Part shown: positions 5,967 through 8,838 of the stretch, piece by piece
Layout of the letters: the number at the start of each line of letters is the position of its first letter
Numbering within the stretch: the stretch's first letter is position 1
Source: Syntrophomonadaceae bacterium
Lineage (GTDB): Bacteria > Bacillota > Dethiobacteria > DTU022
DNA length: 8,838 nt
Direction: 5' to 3'
Assembly: GCA_007127255.1 (NCBI GenBank)
Contig: SKZS01000154.1
Span: 1-8,838 of the forward strand
Translations under genes and position numbers: made by a program
The notes under the pieces: model-generated
Told to the model about the DNA's origin: nothing
Databases searched by the model: none
What the model saw: the letters and a program-made list of their open reading frames with translations, nothing else

Positions 5967-7469
5967 ATGAACTTAAACAACAACATTGCTGCTAAACCTA
6001 AAATCAATAATGTCTTATATATATCAGTTTTGCTTACTCTGCTCTTTGTAGCCTTGGGAGCAGCTTTTCCAAATAACCTTGATCTGGTCGCCGGAAGCGC
6101 ATTAAATTTCCTAACAACAAATTTCGGTTGGCTTTACCTGAGCGCTGTTTTTTTTGTTTTGCTATTTATAATCGGAATTGCTTTTTCTCCATACGGAAAG
6201 ATAAAACTGGGCAAAGATGATGAAGAACCCGAATTTAGCACACCGGCCTGGTTTGCCATGCTTTTCACCACCGGTATGGGAATAGGGCTGGTTTTCTGGA
6301 GCATTGCCGAGCCGATGTATCACTACATGAACCCGCCTTTTGGCGAAGCGGAAACTGCCGAAGCTGCTGAAATAGCTATGCGCTACACCTTTTTCCACTG
6401 GGGGCTGCATCCCTGGGCTGTTTTTGCCCTGGTTGGTATGGCCCTGGCCTACTTCCAATTCCGCAAGGGCATGCCCGCATTGATTAGTTCAATCTTCCAG
6501 CCCATCCTTGGAGATAGGATCCATGGACCGATCGGTCAGGCTATTGATATTCTGGCAGTCTTTGCTACCGTCTTCGGGCTGGGCACCTCACTTGGCCTGG
6601 GAACCATGCAGATTAATACCGGCTTGAACCATCTCTACGGAATACCCGACAACAATGTGGTCAATATTTTAATTATCGTTGTCATCACCACCGTTTTCAC
6701 ATTAGCGGCGGTAATGGGTATTGAAAAAGGAATTAAATTTATCGCCAACAACACAGTGCGGTTGGCCTTATTAATAATGATATTTTTATTCTTATTCGGA
6801 CCGACCCTGCAAATTATTAACCTGCTTACCAACACTATTGGTGACTACCTGCAAAACCTGATTTACATGAGCCTCTGGACTGATCCGATTATTGAAGGCG
6901 GATGGATCAGCGGCTGGACTGTTTTTTACTGGGCGTGGTGGATCGCCTGGGGACCTTTTGTCGGTCAGTTTATCGCCCGCATTTCACGCGGCCGGACTAT
7001 CCGTGAATTTATCATTGGAGCATTAATTGCCCCGACAGTATTCAGCTTCATCTGGCTGGCCATTTTCGGCGGCGCAGCTTTGAACCTTGATATCATCCAG
7101 GGGGTGGGCATTGGGGCTGCTGTAACAGACAATGTAGCCAGCGCGCTTTTTGTAACCCTTGGCAATTTCCCGATCAGCTCAATCATGTCTTTCCTGGCGA
7201 TCATCTTGATTGCCGCTTTCTTCATCACTTCTGCCGACTCTGGAACTTTTGTTGTCGCCATGTTAACCTCGGGCGGAAGCCAGGAGCCTACCCGGAAGCT
7301 GAAAGCAGCATGGGGCATTTTGCTCGGAGGAGTTGCTGCCGTGCTGCTTGTAGCTGGTGGGCTTGGCGCCCTACAAACAGCATCAATTGCATCGGCTTTC
7401 CCCTTTATGCTGGTTATGCTGGTCATGTGCTATTCACTCTTGAAAGGTTTCTCACAGGACAAGGTCTAA
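5967..7469 (+). CDS. BCCT-family transporter (betaine/carnitine/choline type)
   Basis: This 500-residue membrane protein has about 12 hydrophobic segments, from roughly 15-34 to 472-492, matching the BCCT family in length. Diagnostic features are the glycine-rich GMGIG (103-107) leading to WSIAEP (111-116), and the family signature spanning 317-348 with W322, W324, W325 and W328, the aromatic box that binds quaternary ammonium groups in BetP. F418, T421 and S422 match the BetP Na2-site residues F464, T467 and S468, so sodium coupling is likely. The N-terminal tail is short and the C-terminal tail is only about eight residues, without the long osmosensing tail of BetP, which suggests nutrient uptake rather than stress response (inference). 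GGGGAG at 5952-5957 precedes the ATG. It is divergent from the carboxylate operon. Exact substrate cannot be read from the sequence. Confidence 0.93.
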   Translation: MNLNNNIAAKPKINNVLYISVLLTLLFVALGAAFPNNLDLVAGSALNFLTTNFGWLYLSAVFFVLLFIIGIAFSPYGKIKLGKDDEEPEFSTPAWFAMLFTTGMGIGLVFWSIAEPMYHYMNPPFGEAETAEAAEIAMRYTFFHWGLHPWAVFALVGMALAYFQFRKGMPALISSIFQPILGDRIHGPIGQAIDILAVFATVFGLGTSLGLGTMQINTGLNHLYGIPDNNVVNILIIVVITTVFTLAAVMGIEKGIKFIANNTVRLALLIMIFLFLFGPTLQIINLLTNTIGDYLQNLIYMSLWTDPIIEGGWISGWTVFYWAWWIAWGPFVGQFIARISRGRTIREFIIGALIAPTVFSFIWLAIFGGAALNLDIIQGVGIGAAVTDNVASALFVTLGNFPISSIMSFLAIILIAAFFITSADSGTFVVAMLTSGGSQEPTRKLKAAWGILLGGVAAVLLVAGGLGALQTASIASAFPFMLVMLVMCYSLLKGFSQDKV

Positions 7470-7495
7470 TTCAATACCGGCCTGGATTAACACGG

Positions 7496-7521
7496 GGCAG
7501 ATTAATTATCTGCCGCCTTTT
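7496..7521 (+). terminator. Rho-independent terminator after the BCCT gene
   Basis: GGCAGAT (7496-7502) pairs perfectly with ATCTGCC (7508-7514) around a five-base TAATT loop. Three bases later comes TTTT (7518-7521). It begins 27 bases past the transporter stop and separates it from the downstream small-gene module. Confidence 0.65.
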
Positions 7522-7599
7522 ATCTAAATGCCTAAGAGCGCTACCGCAAAATGCATTACTTTTGTGAAATTAAAAGACATCCCATGGTCTTATCCGCTA

Positions 7600-7608
7600 T
7601 GATATAAT
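7600..7608 (+). promoter_or_regulatory. Extended -10 promoter of the small two-gene module
   Basis: TGATATAAT is a perfect extended -10 element (TGnTATAAT) with no good -35 hexamer upstream, which is usual for this promoter type. Transcription would start near 7615, only about eight bases before the AAGGAGG ribosome binding site (7623-7629). Confidence 0.6.
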
Positions 7609-7637
7609 TAATATAAAGCAATAAGGAGGTGAATATT

Positions 7638-7904
7638 ATGAGCTTTGAAATACGGAAAACTGAGATCAAACTATATCAAAAGCTAAAACTATTAGGGGAT
7701 ATCGCTCCAATCAAAGAGCACATCAAGCTATTCGAAAATAAATATAATATGAAGTTTGCCGAATTTGAAAAAACTATAATAAACAACAAGGAAAGCTATG
7801 AAAAATGGGATGACTATATTGAATGGAAAGCATATCAACACAAATTAGAAGATTTAAACAAACAATATGCCGGAGTAGAACATGAAAGAATTAGAATTAC
7901 TTGA
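7638..7904 (+). CDS. Small charged helical protein, probable antitoxin
   Basis: This 88-residue protein is rich in Lys and Glu and looks helical throughout. It contains a KYNMKFAEFEK segment (about 33-43) and then EKWDDYIEWKAYQHKLEDL (about 52-70), a pattern I associate with small partners encoded directly before DUF6516/TumE-like proteins. No helix-turn-helix or ribbon-helix-helix is evident. The start is ATG 7638, with AAGGAGG ending eight bases before it; an in-frame GTG at 7629 overlaps that ribosome binding site and is not the start. The end overlaps the next gene by 23 bases. GC content is around one third, clearly below the upstream genes, suggesting horizontal acquisition. The antitoxin role is inferred from context and size, not from a defined domain. 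Confidence 0.75.
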   Translation: MSFEIRKTEIKLYQKLKLLGDIAPIKEHIKLFENKYNMKFAEFEKTIINNKESYEKWDDYIEWKAYQHKLEDLNKQYAGVEHERIRIT

Positions 7905-8220
7905 ACTAAATAAGATAGTTAAGAGGTTTTTTATACTGGACTATAAACACGCAGCTGACTTCTATTACCTTAAAGTTAGAGCTGATATCATAAATGATTC
8001 AGTTCTTTCTTTTAGAATTTTTATATCCGAGCAAGATTATAACTATGCATTCCATTGGCAGGATAACAACAAAAATCTATTAATTCGCTGGGACAACTCC
8101 CCACATTATCCTCACCTGTCATCTTACCCTCACCATAAACATTTAACCAATAAGGTAGAGGCTTCAAAAGAAGTTTCTTTATCAGAAGTCCTAAAATATA
8201 TTGAAGAAAGTCTTAGATAG
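7882..8220 (+). CDS. TumE/DUF6516-like protein, probable toxin of a toxin-antitoxin pair
   Basis: This 112-residue protein has the hallmarks I recall for the DUF6516/TumE family: an FHWQD segment (57-61), LIRWDNSPHYPHL (67-79), YPHHKH (82-87), and a C-terminal helix with VSLSEVLKYIEESL (98-111). The dense His, Trp and Asp residues between 58 and 87 look like a catalytic or metal-binding site, although its biochemical activity is not something I can state. Translation starts at ATG 7882 inside the preceding gene, with GGAG (7872-7875) six bases upstream, so synthesis is likely coupled to the partner. The composition is AT-rich like its partner. The family name rests on motif memory, not a search; a nuclease-like function is only a guess. 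Confidence 0.75.
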   Translation: MKELELLELNKIVKRFFILDYKHAADFYYLKVRADIINDSVLSFRIFISEQDYNYAFHWQDNNKNLLIRWDNSPHYPHLSSYPHHKHLTNKVEASKEVSLSEVLKYIEESLR

Positions 8221-8340
8221 CAGCATTCGTCGTTGTATAAGGACATATAAGACAACACAAACCCCGTAGCTACTAACCGTAATCATGCCAGATTGAATAA
8301 CAGGCACTATGAGACAATCAAACTGGTCCTGTTGCATCGC

Positions 8341-8838
8341 TTAGAGCCCCCGCAGGTACTCGCATTTCAATGAACCAGGAGCTTTTTCCTCGATTACCTT
8401 GTCAATGGAAGTCAGCAGCTGAGCCTGATCACGGGAAAGAACTGCTTTAAGCGGCAAATAGTTTGAGGCGTGGTTTGCCCGGAAAATACAGTTGCTTAAA
8501 GAAAGCCCTTCAACAATTACCCTGATTTCTTTTAACATTTCCCAGGGGCCTAAAGGAGTCAGCTCCCCGCGGCTAAACTGGCGGTGTATGGTTGTTCCCG
8601 GTACTGTCATCAGGCTAAGCAGCCCCAGGTATTCGGGATCTATTCTGTTTAACAAAACAGCGCTTTCCCGGGCATGCTCTTCTGAACCTTCCACTCCGGC
8701 CAAACCGTTTACCACCGTAATAGAAAGCGGAACTTCTGCTGCTTTGGCTCTTAAAGCTCCTTCAGCGATTTGATCGGGAGTAACACCCTTTTTTATGTGT
8801 TCAAGAACCCTGGCACTACCGCTTTCAATACCCAGGTA
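8341..8838 (-). CDS. Radical SAM protein, C-terminal part (start beyond window edge)
   Basis: The reading frame is open from the right edge to TAA at 8341-8343, giving 165 C-terminal residues. It begins with YLGIESGSARVLEHIKKG, in which GIESGS is the SAM-binding strand motif of Elp3/MiaB/NifB-type radical SAM enzymes. Later pieces are LLSLMTVPGTTIHRQF and a closing NCIFRANHASNYLPLKAVL, which I associate with a widespread family of uncharacterised radical SAM Fe-S oxidoreductases. The CxxxCxxC cluster motif should lie in the missing N-terminal half. The in-frame GTG at 8715 is internal and not a start. The gene converges with the toxin-antitoxin pair. Its substrate is unknown, and it shows no evident link to the carboxylate operon. 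Confidence 0.85.
   Translation of the reverse strand, partial: YLGIESGSARVLEHIKKGVTPDQIAEGALRAKAAEVPLSITVVNGLAGVEGSEEHARESAVLLNRIDPEYLGLLSLMTVPGTTIHRQFSRGELTPLGPWEMLKEIRVIVEGLSLSNCIFRANHASNYLPLKAVLSRDQAQLLTSIDKVIEEKAPGSLKCEYLRGL

Noticed and set aside
6965..7426. Minus-strand open frame of 153 codons inside the BCCT gene
   Set aside because: It is fully antisense to a conserved transporter and its translation shows no family resemblance.
7629..7637. GTG start for the probable antitoxin
   Set aside because: The GTG overlaps the AAGGAGG ribosome binding site itself; ATG 7638 has ideal spacing.
8299..8333. Inverted repeat AACAGG/CCTGTT between the convergent toxin-like and radical SAM genes
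   Set aside because: Only six pairs with a 23-base loop and no T-run on either side, so it is too weak to call a terminator. Nothing else was seen in 8221-8340.
8713..8715. Start codon for the radical SAM protein at 8715
   Set aside because: It is an internal GTG; conserved radical SAM sequence continues in frame to the right edge.
1..8838. CRISPR arrays, tRNA or rRNA genes, insertion sequences
   Set aside because: No regularly spaced repeats, tRNA-like folds, rRNA sequence, transposase or terminal inverted repeats were seen on reading through the window.

Overview
The window looks like chromosomal DNA from an anaerobic, mid-GC Gram-positive bacterium, most likely a Clostridia-like member of the Bacillota. 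The evidence is strong AGGAGG-type ribosome binding sites, a consensus TTGACA promoter, tightly packed catabolic genes, and a soluble fumarate-reductase-type flavoprotein beside citrate lyase. The taxonomic call is an inference and cannot be narrowed from the sequence alone.

Positions 1-5731 hold one minus-strand gene block, transcribed right to left. It starts with an MmgE/PrpD-family dehydratase (4397-5731). Next come a 2Fe-2S plus two-[4Fe-4S] iron-sulfur protein (3681-4358) and a fumarate reductase/succinate dehydrogenase-family flavoprotein (2079-3668). It ends with citrate lyase beta (citE, 1202-2059) and citrate lyase alpha (citF, from 1212 off the left edge). Gaps are 38, 12 and 19 bases, and citE and citF overlap by 11 bases, so this is almost certainly one operon. 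Together the genes could hydrate or dehydrate a citrate-type acid, reduce or oxidise a C=C bond of an unsaturated di- or tricarboxylate, and cleave citrate (or a close analogue) to acetate and a 2-oxoacid. One reading is a tricarballylate/aconitate/citrate/oxaloacetate route. A plainer one is citrate fermentation to succinate. No acyl carrier protein (citD), citC, citX or citG gene is visible.

Positions 5732-5966 are a divergent control region. It has a good sigma-A promoter facing right, a weaker candidate facing left, a 9-bp direct repeat with one copy at each promoter, and a pair of CCCGGG palindromes in the leader of the left operon. To the right lies a complete BCCT-family sodium-coupled transporter (5967-7469), followed by a hairpin terminator.

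Positions 7600-8220 hold a short AT-rich two-gene module that looks like a toxin-antitoxin pair. It has its own extended -10 promoter, and the second gene resembles the TumE/DUF6516 family. Its base composition differs from its surroundings, suggesting acquisition by transfer. Positions 8221-8340 show no gene. From 8341 to the right edge is the C-terminal part of a minus-strand radical SAM protein.

The most interesting content is the dehydratase/flavoprotein/citrate lyase operon. Its flavoprotein lacks the histidine used for covalent FAD, carries a roughly 90-residue N-terminal extension, and has four cysteines spaced every fourth residue next to the predicted catalytic arginine.
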